Shown here one piece after another: positions 13,563-22,476 of a stretch of 64,000 nt of DNA. Positions within the stretch are counted from its first letter, which is position 1. Every line of letters begins with the position of its first letter. Position numbers and translations under genes: made by a program. Source of the stretch: Actinobacteria bacterium 69-20 (GTDB lineage: Bacteria; Actinomycetota; Actinomycetes; Mycobacteriales; Nakamurellaceae); assembly GCA_001897425.1 (NCBI GenBank), contig MKSW01000014.1:49763-113762 (forward strand), written 5' to 3'. The notes under the pieces are model-generated. The model did not search any database and was not told the origin of the DNA. It saw only the letters and a list, made by a program, of their open reading frames with translations.

Positions 13563-15259
13563 GGCGTCACGTCAACAAGCAGCGACACCTGCCGGCGTGG
13601 GCGCGACTGATGGGCATCACGATCCTCGCGGTGGCCGTCGCGGCGGGGGCCGTCTTCGCGATCAGCCGCCCACCTGCGTTGGCTCGACCCGCCGCCCCCG
13701 ATACCGGGACCGCACCGTTGCACGACCTCGCCGGGATCGCGGGTGCGCCGGCGCCCGGAGCACCGACGAACCGACGCTCCTTGGTGCTGTATGACGACTC
13801 GGGAGCGGACTGGCAGGCGCAGCAGTCCAACGCCATCCAGACGGCCAATCTGCTGTCGCGTACCGGCTATGTGACCACCCGGCCGCTCTCGGCAGCGCAG
13901 TGCGACTGGTCCGGGTACACGGCGGTGGTCTTCATCGGCACCGACGACGGCAAGCCGGAACCGCGTTGCCTGTTCGACGACGTCGTCCACGGAAAGACGC
14001 CGCTGCTGTGGATGGGGCCTGGCATCGCACAGCTCTTCAGCGCAGTGCCTACGGCATCCACGACCCTGGGCTGGAGCACTACCGACGGCGGCTCGCTGAT
14101 GCCGGTAGCGGTGCTCTACCAAGGGGTCCGATTCACGCGCCAGCCGCAACCCGACAATCCGACCGTGCCGATCGACCTGGTCGCGAAGTCCTCGAAGGCG
14201 ACCGTGCGTGCGTGGGCCATCATGGCGGACGGCAGCCGCATGCCCTGGGCCGTGACCACCGGCAGCTTCACCTACATCAGCGAGGTTCCCTACAACTACG
14301 TCACCTATGGCGATCGCTATCTCGTCGGTGCCGATCTGATCCGGTCGACCGCGCTGCCGGACGCAGACATGCCGGACCAGCACCGCGCACTGGTGCGCCT
14401 CGAGGATGTCGGACCCACCGCCGACCCGGTCGGGCTGCGCGCCATCACCGACTATCTGTACTCGGTCCACGTACCGTTCACGGTGGCCGTGTACCCGGTC
14501 TACGTGGACGTCACCGGCAGGTATGACGACGGGAAGCCGACCACACTGCGGCTCGCGGACCGGCCGAAGGTCGTCGCCGCGCTGAAGTACATGGAACAGC
14601 ACGGCGGCACGTTGGAATTACACGGCTACACGCATCAGTACGACCACACGCTGAACCCTGACGGTGTCTCGGGGGCAGATTTCGAGTTCTACCGGGTACG
14701 CAAGAACACGGACGGCACGGTCGTGAACGTCGGGCCGGTTCCGGAGGACTCATTGGCCTGGGCCGAGTCTCGCATGCAGAGCGGCCGGGCCGAGATGATC
14801 CGAGTGGGTCTGCCCGATCCTGCGATCTTCGAGTTCCCGCATTACACAGCCTCCGCGGTGGACTACCGGGCCGCGAATGACATCTTCGGTGTGCGCTACG
14901 ACGAGGGAAGCTACTTCGCGGACAGCTGTCGGCTGGGTTCCGTGCCGTGCGGGAGCACTCCGGACCCGCATTCATTCTTCCAGCAGTACTTCCCATTCCC
15001 GGTTCGCGACGCCTACGGGTCGGTGGTGATTCCCGAGGATCTCGGCTACCTGGCGCCTACGGTGGTCGGCGACACGTCCACCGAGACCGCTGCGGACATA
15101 GTCAGCTACGCGCGCCAGATGCTGGTGATCCGCGGTGGTGTCGCGAGCTTCTTCTTCCATCCCTATCTCGGTGTCGACCAACTGAAACCGATCGTGGCCG
15201 GAATCCAACAAGCCGGCTTCACGTTCGTCGCTCCCACACCGCTTGCCGAAAGAGGATGA
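13559..15259 (+). CDS. DUF2334 polysaccharide-deacetylase-like exported protein
   Basis: 566-residue protein with an N-terminal signal anchor (LMGITILAVAVAAGAVFAI). A DUF2334-type domain of the NodB/polysaccharide deacetylase superfamily follows. Metal-site features are ALVRLEDVGP (first aspartate), LELHGYTHQY (H-x3-H) and ASFFFHPYL (histidine near the end). The GTG start at 13559 overlaps the wecB stop by 4 bp. Placement next to wecB and a GT2 synthase suggests de-N-acetylation or trimming of an amino-sugar polymer outside the membrane. Substrate is inferred from context, and some DUF2334 proteins have no shown activity. Confidence 0.75.
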   Translation: MRRHVNKQRHLPAWARLMGITILAVAVAAGAVFAISRPPALARPAAPDTGTAPLHDLAGIAGAPAPGAPTNRRSLVLYDDSGADWQAQQSNAIQTANLLSRTGYVTTRPLSAAQCDWSGYTAVVFIGTDDGKPEPRCLFDDVVHGKTPLLWMGPGIAQLFSAVPTASTTLGWSTTDGGSLMPVAVLYQGVRFTRQPQPDNPTVPIDLVAKSSKATVRAWAIMADGSRMPWAVTTGSFTYISEVPYNYVTYGDRYLVGADLIRSTALPDADMPDQHRALVRLEDVGPTADPVGLRAITDYLYSVHVPFTVAVYPVYVDVTGRYDDGKPTTLRLADRPKVVAALKYMEQHGGTLELHGYTHQYDHTLNPDGVSGADFEFYRVRKNTDGTVVNVGPVPEDSLAWAESRMQSGRAEMIRVGLPDPAIFEFPHYTASAVDYRAANDIFGVRYDEGSYFADSCRLGSVPCGSTPDPHSFFQQYFPFPVRDAYGSVVIPEDLGYLAPTVVGDTSTETAADIVSYARQMLVIRGGVASFFFHPYLGVDQLKPIVAGIQQAGFTFVAPTPLAERG

Positions 15260-15348
15260 TCCCAATGACGTAATCGCGATTCCCGGGCTCATGATCGCGC
15301 CGCGATCGCCGATGAGGACTGTCCAGAGCTCTCCCGGAGGGACAGTCC

Positions 15349-16140
15349 ATGCCGTTCGCCTCATCGGTAGTCGCCGCACGCACTGCGCGCCGACGCACCA
15401 CCCCACTCATACTCGGCACCGCGGCGATCTCCGCGGCATTGGTGATCGTTGCCGCCGCACCCGCGACGGCGGCGCCGACCCACGTCGCGGCGCGCCCAGT
15501 GGCCAGCACCCCCCACGCCGCATCGGGCAAGGTCTTGTTGAAGGACAACTTCACGTCGGTGCCGGCCGGTCGAACCCTCACCGACGGAGACCCGGTAGGC
15601 AGCAACTGGCACGTCCGATACGCCGGCTTCGGCTCGGTGATCGCGACGAACCACCCAGCGCTGCGCCTGACTCCGGCAGTTTCCAAGCGACAGAACGAGA
15701 CTCACGCCGCGCTGGTCACCACCAACCGCAGCTTCGGCGACATCGACGCCACAGTCTCGATGCGCACCGATGCACAGCTCCGCAAGGGCAGCGCCCCGAA
15801 CCCCTGGGAGGCAGCCTGGCTACTGTGGCACTACACCGACGACAACCACTTCTACTCGCTGGTCCTCAAGCCGAACGGTTGGGAACTCGGCAAGGAAGAT
15901 CCGGCCTACCCCGGCAGCCAGCGATACCTCGCGACCGGCAACGTGCCGGTCTTCCCCACCGGTGCGTGGTACAAGGTGCGGGTCCGCCAGGTCGGCCCGT
16001 CGATGACGGTCTGGGTGAACGGGAAACAACTCGTCAGCTTCACGGACAAGCAGCGTCCCTACGCCAGCGGCCACCTGGGTCTGTACAACGAGGACGCGCA
16101 GACCTCATTCACCGGCATCGAGGTGCAGCGCGTTCCCTGA
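15349..16140 (+). CDS. Secreted concanavalin-fold (3-keto-disaccharide-hydrolase-like) protein
   Basis: 263-residue secreted protein. A signal peptide of about 42 residues has a basic head (ARTARRRT), a hydrophobic core and an APATAA-type end. The mature part resembles a jelly-roll/LamG or DUF1080 domain: LLKDNFTS at its start, then WEAAWLLWHYTDDNHFYSL, GAWYKVRVRQVG, MTVWVNGKQL and GHLGLYNEDAQTSF. This pattern is typical of carbohydrate-binding or glycoside-hydrolase-associated folds. The ATG at 15349 has GGAGGGA upstream. It is 89 bp after the DUF2334 gene and probably in the same unit, so it likely acts on or binds the polymer. No catalytic residues can be named. Confidence 0.65.
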   Translation: MPFASSVVAARTARRRTTPLILGTAAISAALVIVAAAPATAAPTHVAARPVASTPHAASGKVLLKDNFTSVPAGRTLTDGDPVGSNWHVRYAGFGSVIATNHPALRLTPAVSKRQNETHAALVTTNRSFGDIDATVSMRTDAQLRKGSAPNPWEAAWLLWHYTDDNHFYSLVLKPNGWELGKEDPAYPGSQRYLATGNVPVFPTGAWYKVRVRQVGPSMTVWVNGKQLVSFTDKQRPYASGHLGLYNEDAQTSFTGIEVQRVP

Positions 16141-16175
16141 CCGGCCGGGCCGGGACGCCCGACATGCAGCGGCCA

Positions 16176-16210
16176 CAGAATGCACCCGCAGAATGCGCCC
16201 CCCAGAATGC
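16176..16210. repeat. Three short direct repeats CAGAATGC
   Basis: CAGAATGC occurs at 16176, 16189 and 16203, spaced 13-14 bp, just before the palindromic terminator. The function is unknown. Confidence 0.5.
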
Positions 16211-16213
16211 ACA

Positions 16214-16245
16214 GGGGGCGGGCTGCAGATCTGCAGCCCGCCCCC
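16214..16245. terminator. Perfect 32-bp palindrome, bidirectional terminator
   Basis: A perfect inverted repeat of 16 + 16 bp with its centre at 16229/16230 (core CTGCAGATCTGCAG). It lies between the converging lectin-fold gene and rplL. No T-run follows on either strand, which is common for actinobacterial terminators. Confidence 0.8.
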
Positions 16246-16308
16246 GGCGGCGCCTCGCGCCGCGAACAGCGTCATACCAGTGACGCTGCCCGCGGCGGTG
16301 GGTGATGG

Positions 16309-16701
16309 TTACTTGACGGTCGCCTTCGCGCCGGCCTCTTCCAGCTTGGCCTTGGCGGCCTCGGCGGCCTCCTTGGTGGCCTTCTCCAGCACCGGCTTCG
16401 GCGCGGCGTCGACCAGGTCCTTGGCTTCCTTCAGGCCGAGGCCGGAGACGATCTCGCGGACCGCCTTGATGACCTGGACCTTCTTCTCGCCCGCGGACTC
16501 GAGGATGACGTCGAACTCGTCCTGCTCCTCAGCGGCTTCGGCAGCGGCGCCACCGGCCGGACCGGCGACGGCCACGGCGGCCACCGGCGCGGCGGCGGTG
16601 ACGTCGAAGGTCTCCTCGAACGCCTTGATGAACTCGGAGAGCTCGATGAGGGTGAGCTCCTTGAACTGGTCGAGAAGTTCCTCGGTGGAGAGCTTCGCCA
16701 T
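16309..16701 (-). CDS. rplL: 50S ribosomal protein L7/L12
   Basis: Stalk protein of the large ribosomal subunit that recruits translation GTPases. It has 130 residues. The N-terminal dimerisation part starts [18 protein letters not shown], then an Ala/Gly/Pro-rich hinge, then the C-terminal domain ([33 protein letters not shown]). AAGGA precedes the ATG at 16701. It is 95 bp downstream of rplJ in the standard rplJL order. In this genome about 9 kb of surface-polysaccharide genes separate it from rpoB. Confidence 0.97.
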   Translation of the reverse strand: MAKLSTEELLDQFKELTLIELSEFIKAFEETFDVTAAAPVAAVAVAGPAGGAAAEAAEEQDEFDVILESAGEKKVQVIKAVREIVSGLGLKEAKDLVDAAPKPVLEKATKEAAEAAKAKLEEAGAKATVK

Positions 16702-16796
16702 GATGGTGTCCTTTCGTGATTCAACGTGAATGTGCCGGCCTTGATGTCGACCGGGTGGTGCGTCGGCCCGCACGGAACGCGGGCCGGTCGGTCGGA

Positions 16797-17345
16797 TCAG
16801 GCCGCTTCGCCGGATCCTGATGTGGTGCCTTCGCCCGCCCGCTTCTCCTGCAGGGCGGCGGCCAGGCGCGCGACCTGGCTGGGCAGCTGGCTGAACAGGA
16901 CCGCGGCCTTGGTCAGCGAGCCCTTCATGGCGCCGGCCATCTTGGCCAGCAGCACATCGCGGGATTCGAGATCGGCGAGCTTGTCGACCTCGGCGGCGCC
17001 CACGGCACTGCCGTCGACGAGACCGCCCTTGATCACCAGCGGCGCATTGGCCTTGGCGAAATCACGCAGCGCCTTCGCGGCATCGACCGGCTCGCCGGAG
17101 ATGAACGCGATCGCTGTCGGACCGACGAGCAGATCGTCCAGCCCCTGGATACCGGCATCCGCGGCGGCGCGCTTGACCAGCGTGTTCTTGGCGACCGTGT
17201 AGTCGGTGCCGGCCCCAAGTGCCCGCCGCAGCGCGGTGAGCTGCTTCATGGACAGACCGCGGTACTCGGTGACCACGGCCGCCTGGGAGCTGCGGAACTT
17301 CTCCGCGATCTCTGCGACCGCGGCCGTCTTGGCAGAGTTGGCCAT
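16797..17345 (-). CDS. rplJ: 50S ribosomal protein L10
   Basis: Base of the L7/L12 stalk. It has 182 residues starting [18 protein letters not shown], with [17 protein letters not shown] and [10 protein letters not shown] typical of the family. The ribosome-binding site AAAGGAGG lies shortly upstream of the ATG at 17345. In many bacteria the L10-L12 complex binds its own leader; the upstream region here holds a hairpin that fits such control. Confidence 0.97.
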   Translation of the reverse strand: MANSAKTAAVAEIAEKFRSSQAAVVTEYRGLSMKQLTALRRALGAGTDYTVAKNTLVKRAAADAGIQGLDDLLVGPTAIAFISGEPVDAAKALRDFAKANAPLVIKGGLVDGSAVGAAEVDKLADLESRDVLLAKMAGAMKGSLTKAAVLFSQLPSQVARLAAALQEKRAGEGTTSGSGEAA

Positions 17346-17694
17346 CCTCGCCTCCTTTCACTTCGTCCTTCGCACGACGCGAGCCCGCGCCGTGGCCGTG
17401 CATTCGGCAACGGGGGTTGCCGGGTCCGATCCGCCCGGCGAAGGGTTGTGCTCTTGGCGGCGCTCTCGCACCTGGCTTTGAGACGACAAACGCCCCGGCG
17501 CAGGCGCACGGGGCGTGACGCACGATGTCGATCACCGTCTATGACGGCACAGCGACATTCGGCGCGATACCTCGTCCTCCTGCGTGGGCCGCCCGCGCTG
17601 GCGCGCGGAACCTTCGTTACCGGCACGCAACGTGGATCGGAGCCCGACCCGCGCCGCGCGCGGCAAGACCAACGGTCTTCGGTGGAACTGTGTC
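17346..17694 (-). promoter_or_regulatory. rplJ leader region (likely L10 leader)
   Basis: About 350 nt without a gene between a candidate promoter and rplJ, transcribed on the minus strand. It contains one strong GC hairpin (17491-17515). Long structured leaders here are known as L10 autoregulatory leaders. The name is given from position and structure only, not from a covariance-model match. Confidence 0.5.
17491..17515 (-). terminator. Attenuator-like hairpin in the rplJ leader
   Basis: A 7-bp GC stem (CGCCCCG with CGGGGCG) with an 11-nt loop is followed on the minus strand by TTTGTCGTCT. It lies 146 bp before rplJ and is a candidate intrinsic terminator or attenuator. Confidence 0.5.
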
Positions 17695-17723
17695 AGCCTA
17701 CCGGATGCCGGGAGACGGGCCAA
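17695..17723 (-). promoter_or_regulatory. Candidate rplJL promoter
   Basis: On the minus strand TTGGCC and TAGGCT are separated by 17 bp, ahead of the rplJ leader. The -35 element falls inside the loop of the rplA terminator-like hairpin. Pattern match only. Confidence 0.35.
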
Positions 17724-17737
17724 ATCAGCTCTCCCGG
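17708..17737 (-). terminator. Hairpin after rplA
   Basis: An 8-bp perfect stem (CCGGGAGA with TCTCCCGG) with a 14-nt loop lies 27 bp downstream of the rplA stop. It lacks a T-run. It probably ends the rplKA transcript. Confidence 0.45.
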
Positions 17738-17763
17738 CCCGGTGGGCTGTAGCGCAACCGCGG

Positions 17764-18465
17764 TCAGGCCTCCGCGACCGCCTTGGCCTGCGCGTCGAGC
17801 GGGATCGACGGCCCCATGGTCGTCGTGACGAACGCCTTCTTCAGGTACCGCCCCTTGGCCGCGGACGGCTTGGAGCGCAGCACCTCGTCGAGCGCCGCGG
17901 CGTAGTTCTCCACCAACTGCTCGGTGCTGAACGACACCTTGCCGATGATCAGGTGCAGGTTCGCGGCCTTGTCCACCCGGAAGTTAATCTTGCCGCCCTT
18001 GATGTCCGCGACCGCCTTGGCGACATCCGCGGTGACCGTGCCGGTCTTCGGGTTCGGCATCAGGCCGCGCGGGCCCAGGATCCGCGCGATCCGGCCGACC
18101 TTGGCCATCTGGTCGGGGGTGGCGATGGCCGCGTCGAAGTCCAGCCAGCCGCCCTGGATCTTCTCGATCAGGTCGTCCGACCCCACCGCGTCGGCACCGG
18201 CGCCCTCGGCCTCGGCGGCCTTCTCGCCGACGGCGAAGACGATCACCCGGGCGGTCTTGCCAGTGCCGTGCGGCAGGTTCACGGTGCCGCGCACCATCTG
18301 GTCGGCCTTGCGGGGGTCGACGCCCAGCACCAGGGCGACCTCCACGGTGGCGTCCTGCCGCCCGACCGACGTTTCCTTCGCGAGCGCTACGGCCTCGGCC
18401 GGGGCGTACAGCTTGGTGCGGTCGATCTTCTCTGCGGCGGCGCGATAAGCCTTGCTGCGCTTCAT
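17764..18465 (-). CDS. rplA: 50S ribosomal protein L1
   Basis: L1 stalk protein, 233 residues, starting [16 protein letters not shown]. Family signatures include [19 protein letters not shown] and [18 protein letters not shown] precedes the ATG at 18465. It follows rplK at 144 bp in the usual nusG-rplK-rplA order. L1 commonly represses its own operon. Confidence 0.97.
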   Translation of the reverse strand: MKRSKAYRAAAEKIDRTKLYAPAEAVALAKETSVGRQDATVEVALVLGVDPRKADQMVRGTVNLPHGTGKTARVIVFAVGEKAAEAEGAGADAVGSDDLIEKIQGGWLDFDAAIATPDQMAKVGRIARILGPRGLMPNPKTGTVTADVAKAVADIKGGKINFRVDKAANLHLIIGKVSFSTEQLVENYAAALDEVLRSKPSAAKGRYLKKAFVTTTMGPSIPLDAQAKAVAEA

Positions 18466-18609
18466 GGTTCTACTCCTTGATCGGAAAACGGTAGTGCAGG
18501 AGGGTGTGGTTTCCGGGCCAGCGCGTGGCCCTCCCACCGGCATCGCCCCGCGGGCCATGCCGTTCGGTACGGCGCCATCCTCACGAACAGCGTCATACCC
18601 GGTGCGGCA

Positions 18610-19044
18610 TCAGTCGGTGACGGTGATGCCCATCGATCGGGCGGTGCCGGCGATGATCTTGGCGGCCGCGTCGATGTCGTTCGCGTTCAGGTCGACCTGC
18701 TTGGTCGTGGCGATATCGCGGACCTGCGCCATCGTCACGGACGCGACCTTCACCGTGTGCGGGGTCCCGGAGCCCTTGGGCACGCCCGCCGCCTTGAGCA
18801 GCAGCTGCGCCGCCGGCGGGGTCTTCAGCTTGAAGTCGAACGACCGGTCCTCGTAGACCGAGATCTCGACCGGGACGACGTCGCCGCGCTGGGATTCCGT
18901 CGCGGCGTTGTACGCCTTGCAGAACTCCATGATGTTGACGCCGTGCTGACCGAGCGCGGGACCCACGGGCGGCGCCGGGTTGGCCGCGCCGGCCTTGATC
19001 TGCAGCTTGATGACGGCTGCCAGCTTCTTCTTCTTGGGGGGCAT
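18610..19044 (-). CDS. rplK: 50S ribosomal protein L11
   Basis: L11 of the GTPase-associated centre, 144 residues starting [36 protein letters not shown] is cut here as [19 protein letters not shown], and the C-terminal stretch [18 protein letters not shown] is present. The Pro-rich N-terminal domain is the binding site of thiostrepton in other bacteria. It lies between nusG and rplA. Confidence 0.97.
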   Translation of the reverse strand: MPPKKKKLAAVIKLQIKAGAANPAPPVGPALGQHGVNIMEFCKAYNAATESQRGDVVPVEISVYEDRSFDFKLKTPPAAQLLLKAAGVPKGSGTPHTVKVASVTMAQVRDIATTKQVDLNANDIDAAAKIIAGTARSMGITVTD

Positions 19045-19144
19045 GGTTGCTTCTTCCTGGATTCCTCGGTGGTGTGGTGCGGTGCTGCACGTGGTACGTG
19101 GTTGGCGGCGGGTATGACGCTGTTCGCGGCCGTCGCCGTGGGGC

Positions 19145-19930
19145 CTATATCTTGGCCACCTGGGCGAAGGTGAGTTCGACCTCGGTCTCCCGGCCGAAGA
19201 TCGACACCAGCACCTTGAGCTTGCCCGGGCCGGGGCTCACTTCGGCGATGGTCGCGGGCAGCGATGCGAACGGCCCGTCCATCACGGTGACGGCCTCGCC
19301 GACCTCGAAGTCGACCTCGGTGCGGATAGGCGCCCCGGAGGCAGCAACGGCGGCCGCGGCCTTCTTCGGCGCGGCAGGCGCCAAGATCTTGACGACCTCG
19401 TCGATCGACAGTGCCGAGGGCTGCTGGGCGGTCGCGCCGACGAAACCCGTCACCTGCGGCGTGTTGCGCACCACGCTCCACGACTCGTCCGTCAGGTCCA
19501 TGCGCACCAGGATGTAGCCCGGGTAGACCATGCGGCGCTTGGACTTGCGCTGCCCGTTCTTGATCTCCACGTATTCCTCGGTGGGGACCTCGACCTGGTA
19601 GATGTAGTCGCGCATGCCGAGCGACTCGATGCGGGACTCGAGGTTGTTCTTGACCGTGTTCTCCTTGCCGGCATAGGAGTGCACGACGTACCAGCGGCCG
19701 GGGGCCTTCCGCAGCTCCGCGCGGAGTTCCGCGGTGGGATCGGTGTTCTCGGCGGTCTCGGCACCATCGGTCTCGGCGCCGGCCGCCGCTGCCGATTCAT
19801 CGGCCGTGTGCGCCGTCGACTCCTGCGCCGTCGACTCCTCAGCCGACTCCTCAGCCGACTGGTCGGCCGCCGGCTCGTCGAACGCTGGTTCGTCGAGCGC
19901 TTCGCCGGTGGGCTGGCCTGGTGTCGACAC
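19145..19930 (-). CDS. nusG: Transcription termination/antitermination factor NusG
   Basis: RNA-polymerase-associated factor, 261 residues. An acidic, Ala/Glu/Ser-rich extension of about 75 residues comes first. The NGN domain follows ([44 protein letters not shown]), then the KOW domain ([19 protein letters not shown]). The start chosen is GTG at 19930, preceded by AGGAAG. An acidic N-terminal extension is normal in mycolic-acid actinobacteria. secE lies 47 bp upstream. Confidence 0.95.
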   Translation of the reverse strand: MSTPGQPTGEALDEPAFDEPAADQSAEESAEESTAQESTAHTADESAAAAGAETDGAETAENTDPTAELRAELRKAPGRWYVVHSYAGKENTVKNNLESRIESLGMRDYIYQVEVPTEEYVEIKNGQRKSKRRMVYPGYILVRMDLTDESWSVVRNTPQVTGFVGATAQQPSALSIDEVVKILAPAAPKKAAAAVAASGAPIRTEVDFEVGEAVTVMDGPFASLPATIAEVSPGPGKLKVLVSIFGRETEVELTFAQVAKI

Positions 19931-19977
19931 GGTGTCACTTCCTGTCAGATGAATGAGAGACGGGCGCAGCGCTCGGC

Positions 19978-20526
19978 TTACCCGAAGATCCAGAGAATCA
20001 AGCGCGCGAACCCGAAGTCGGCACCCCAGGTCACCGCGACCATGAAGACCAGGAACAGCACGACAACGACCGAGTACGTGATCATCTCGTTGCGGGTCGG
20101 CCAGATGACCTTGCGCAGCTCGGACACGACCTCCCTGAGGTACCGCGCGATGCGTGCGGCCGGGCCGACCCGGTTCTTGGTCCGATCGCGTGACGCCGTC
20201 GGTCGCCCCTTGGCCGCCGTGACACCCGCGCGCGCGGCGGAGGCGCGGGCAGCGGCGCGCGCGGACCCGGCGGTGGCACGGGCGCCGACCGTTACCGGCT
20301 CGCGCTCGAACTCCCCGTCGTCCGCAGCGGTGTCGGCATCGGTATCGGCCGCGAGGTCGGCTTCCAGTCCGGCGATGACGCTGTCCTGATCCGCGCCCAC
20401 GTCGCTGCCCGTCTCAGAGCCCGAACGGCCGGCCGTCGACGAGGCGTCGGCTCCCTTGTCCCTGCGCGCCTCGTCGTCACCGCGCGGCTGATCGCCGCCG
20501 GCGCCGCCGTCGGAATCGCTGTTCAC
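19978..20526 (-). CDS. secE: Preprotein translocase subunit SecE
   Basis: Membrane subunit that clamps the SecY channel, 182 residues. A long acidic and Ala-rich N-terminal extension of about 120 residues precedes the conserved core [19 protein letters not shown]. One membrane helix ([19 protein letters not shown]) follows. The GTG start at 20526 has GAGGT upstream. The extension is longer than in most relatives. It is followed by nusG. Confidence 0.93.
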   Translation of the reverse strand: MNSDSDGGAGGDQPRGDDEARRDKGADASSTAGRSGSETGSDVGADQDSVIAGLEADLAADTDADTAADDGEFEREPVTVGARATAGSARAAARASAARAGVTAAKGRPTASRDRTKNRVGPAARIARYLREVVSELRKVIWPTRNEMITYSVVVVLFLVFMVAVTWGADFGFARLILWIFG

Positions 20527-20657
20527 CAAGGCAACCTCTTCTGCGTCTTCGCCGAACTTCGCTGGTTCTGCGCGGGCCTGTGCCGGCCTCGTCCGATCAC
20601 GTCGGTGTCGGGCGGCACGCGCCACCCCACATCGGTGACCGACCCGTCACACCGGGG

Positions 20658-20730
20658 CAGGGGCGACAGGACTCGAACCTGCAACCTGCGGTTTTGGAGA
20701 CCGCTGCTCTACCAATTGAGCTACACCCCT
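20658..20730 (-). tRNA. tRNA-Trp (anticodon CCA)
   Basis: 73-nt cloverleaf on the minus strand, starting AGGGGTGTAGCTCAATTGG. The anticodon loop has CCA, the T loop is GGTTCGAGTCC, and the acceptor stem AGGGGTG pairs with CGCCCCT. The terminal CCA is not encoded. Its position between hadB and secE matches mycobacteria. Confidence 0.96.
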
Positions 20731-20927
20731 TCGGCCGCGTCCCCACAGATCCGCGCAGGAACCCTGGTGGAACACAACCGGGATGGACCGGCGCCGCGCG
20801 CGCACGACAACACCACACACGCAGGCAGCACTCAGTACACCCCCGGCCGTCCAGTGTAAGGCACGCGGCGGAATTTCACGAACCGGCCGACTCTGTACCC
20901 AGCGCCGTGCCCAGCCTCATGCCGAGT

Positions 20928-21437
20928 TCATGTCGAGCGAGCCGAACCAGGAAGGCGCACGGTCGCGCGCGCCTTGCCGAGCACCTTCCGGCCGTCCACG
21001 GTCACCGTCAGGTCGACCCGCGCCGTCGCCGTACCGGCGTTCCCGGGGCCGTCGGCGCTCCCGCCGGGGGCGACTTCCGCCACGCGCCCGGTGATCTCCA
21101 CGTCGACCCCGTCCGGGTCTGGCACCACGACCGGCCGAGTGAACCGCACCTCGAAGTCGGTGATCGCCGCGGGATCGCCGATCCAGTCGGTGACCAGGCG
21201 CCCGGCAAGCGCCATGGTCAACATGCCATGCGCGATCACGTCGTCCAGCCCGACCGAGGTGGCGACGCGCGGGTTCCAGTGGATCGGATTGAAATCGCCC
21301 GACGCGCCGGCGTATCGCACGAGCTGGGCTCGGTCGACGTGGACCGTGAGCGGGCCGATCTCGTCTCCCACGGCCGGATCGACACCGGGTACGGCGGGCT
21401 CAGCCGCCGGCGCTAGCGGCAATCCTGCCGACGTCAT
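20928..21437 (-). CDS. hadB: (3R)-hydroxyacyl-ACP dehydratase subunit HadB
   Basis: Catalytic subunit of the FAS-II dehydratase used to elongate mycolic-acid precursors. It has 169 residues with a MaoC-type hot-dog fold. The hydratase motif is YAGASGDFNPIHWN, with catalytic Asp and His, followed by DDVIAHGMLTMALAGR. The ATG at 21437 overlaps the hadA stop (ATGA). An Ala/Pro-rich N-terminal stretch of about 20 residues and a Gly/Ala-rich loop near residue 125 are additions. No hadC follows; the next feature is tRNA-Trp. Confidence 0.88.
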   Translation of the reverse strand: MTSAGLPLAPAAEPAVPGVDPAVGDEIGPLTVHVDRAQLVRYAGASGDFNPIHWNPRVATSVGLDDVIAHGMLTMALAGRLVTDWIGDPAAITDFEVRFTRPVVVPDPDGVDVEITGRVAEVAPGGSADGPGNAGTATARVDLTVTVDGRKVLGKARATVRLPGSARST

Positions 21438-21877
21438 GCCGCCCCCCGGGAGACCAGCGTAGAGACAGCCGTGCAGACGGGAACATCGTCATGGGCGGTC
21501 AGTTCAGTCCGCAACGTGATGATGTCGTTCCCGGCCATCTCACGGATCGCGTCGATGTGCACGACCGCGGTCAGCTCGTCGCCGGCACAGATGGGCCGGT
21601 GGTGCGTGAACGCCTGGTCCCCGTGCACCACGCGGGAGAAGTCGAGCCCGAGCCGCGGGTCGAACAGGACCGCCTCCTGCGCCCGGGCGACGACCGCCAT
21701 GGCGAACGTCGGCGGTGCGACGAGATCGGGGTGGCCGGCCGCGCGCGCGGCGGTCCGGTCGTGGCACAGCGGTGAGCGCTCACCGATCGCGTCGGCGAAC
21801 TCGCGCACCTTCTCGACGCCGACCATATACGGTTCGGCCGGCGGGAAGGACCGTCCGACGAATGAGGAGTCCATCAT
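21434..21877 (-). CDS. hadA: (3R)-hydroxyacyl-ACP dehydratase subunit HadA
   Basis: Non-catalytic, substrate-binding partner of HadB, 147 residues. It has the MaoC-like N-terminal hot-dog pattern (YMVGVEKVREFADAIG, DLVAPPTFAMAVV, VVHGDQAFTHHRPICAGDEL) without the hydratase His/Asp motif, as in known HadA. Two adjacent ATG codons (21877 and 21874) are possible starts. It lies 22 bp after rpmG and overlaps hadB by 4 bp, as in mycobacteria. Confidence 0.88.
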   Translation of the reverse strand: MMDSSFVGRSFPPAEPYMVGVEKVREFADAIGERSPLCHDRTAARAAGHPDLVAPPTFAMAVVARAQEAVLFDPRLGLDFSRVVHGDQAFTHHRPICAGDELTAVVHIDAIREMAGNDIITLRTELTAHDDVPVCTAVSTLVSRGAA

Positions 21878-21899
21878 CGCGCCAGGCGCCCGCGACGGG

Positions 21900-22064
21900 T
21901 CAGCGGGTTTCGCGGTGCGCCGTGTGCTTGCCGCAGGTCGGGCAGAACTTCTTCAGCTCCAACCGATCCGGGTCGTTGCGGCGGTTCTTGCGCGTGATGT
22001 AGTTGCGGTTCTTGCAGCTCTCGCACGCCAGGGTGATCTTCGGGCGGACATCGGTGGCAGCCAC
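21900..22064 (-). CDS. rpmG: 50S ribosomal protein L33, zinc-binding form
   Basis: 54-residue ribosomal protein starting [20 protein letters not shown]. Two CxxC pairs (CESC at 14-17 and CPTC at 41-44) mark the zinc-binding form. The GTG start at 22064 has AAGGGA upstream. It lies between tRNA-Met and hadA, as in mycobacteria. Confidence 0.95.
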   Translation of the reverse strand: MAATDVRPKITLACESCKNRNYITRKNRRNDPDRLELKKFCPTCGKHTAHRETR

Positions 22065-22137
22065 GAAAGGTCCCTTTCATCTCGTCATCAGGACGGAGAC
22101 CTCGCCGCCGAAGGCGGCGCGATCCTCGTCATATCAG

Positions 22138-22210
22138 TAGCGGTGGCCGGACTTGAACCGGCGACACAGCGATTATGAGCCGCTTGCTCTACCGACTGAG
22201 CTACACCGCC
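22138..22210 (-). tRNA. tRNA-Met (anticodon CAT, elongator type)
   Basis: 73-nt cloverleaf starting GGCGGTGTAGCTCAGTCGG. The anticodon loop has CAT, the T loop is CGGTTCAAGTCCG, and the acceptor ends CACCGCT-A. The first pair is G-U, and elongator type is supported by position next to rpmG. Confidence 0.95.
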
Positions 22211-22286
22211 TTGTCGCACCGCGGACCATCTCCACCGTGCGCACGCCCCGCAGGACCGGGCTTGCCGAGACCCCCGACGCGCGTCG

Positions 22287-22359
22287 AGCCCCTTTACGGA
22301 ATCGAACCGTAGACCTTCTCCTTACCATGGAGACGCTCTGCCGACTGAGCTAAAGGGGC
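22287..22359 (-). tRNA. tRNA-Thr (anticodon GGT)
   Basis: 73-nt cloverleaf starting GCCCCTTTAGCTCAGTCGG. The anticodon stem TCTCC/GGAGA frames the loop ATGGTAA, the T loop is CGGTTCGATTCCG, and the acceptor ends AAGGGGC-T. Confidence 0.96.
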
Positions 22360-22476
22360 GCATCCTGCGCGCGATTCGGTGCCGAGTCGCTCCGCAGGCC
22401 CTGGCAACTCTACATCACCGATGACGACATTCGAAAAACGGCAGGTCCCTGCGACCACACGCCGCGGAGCGACACA

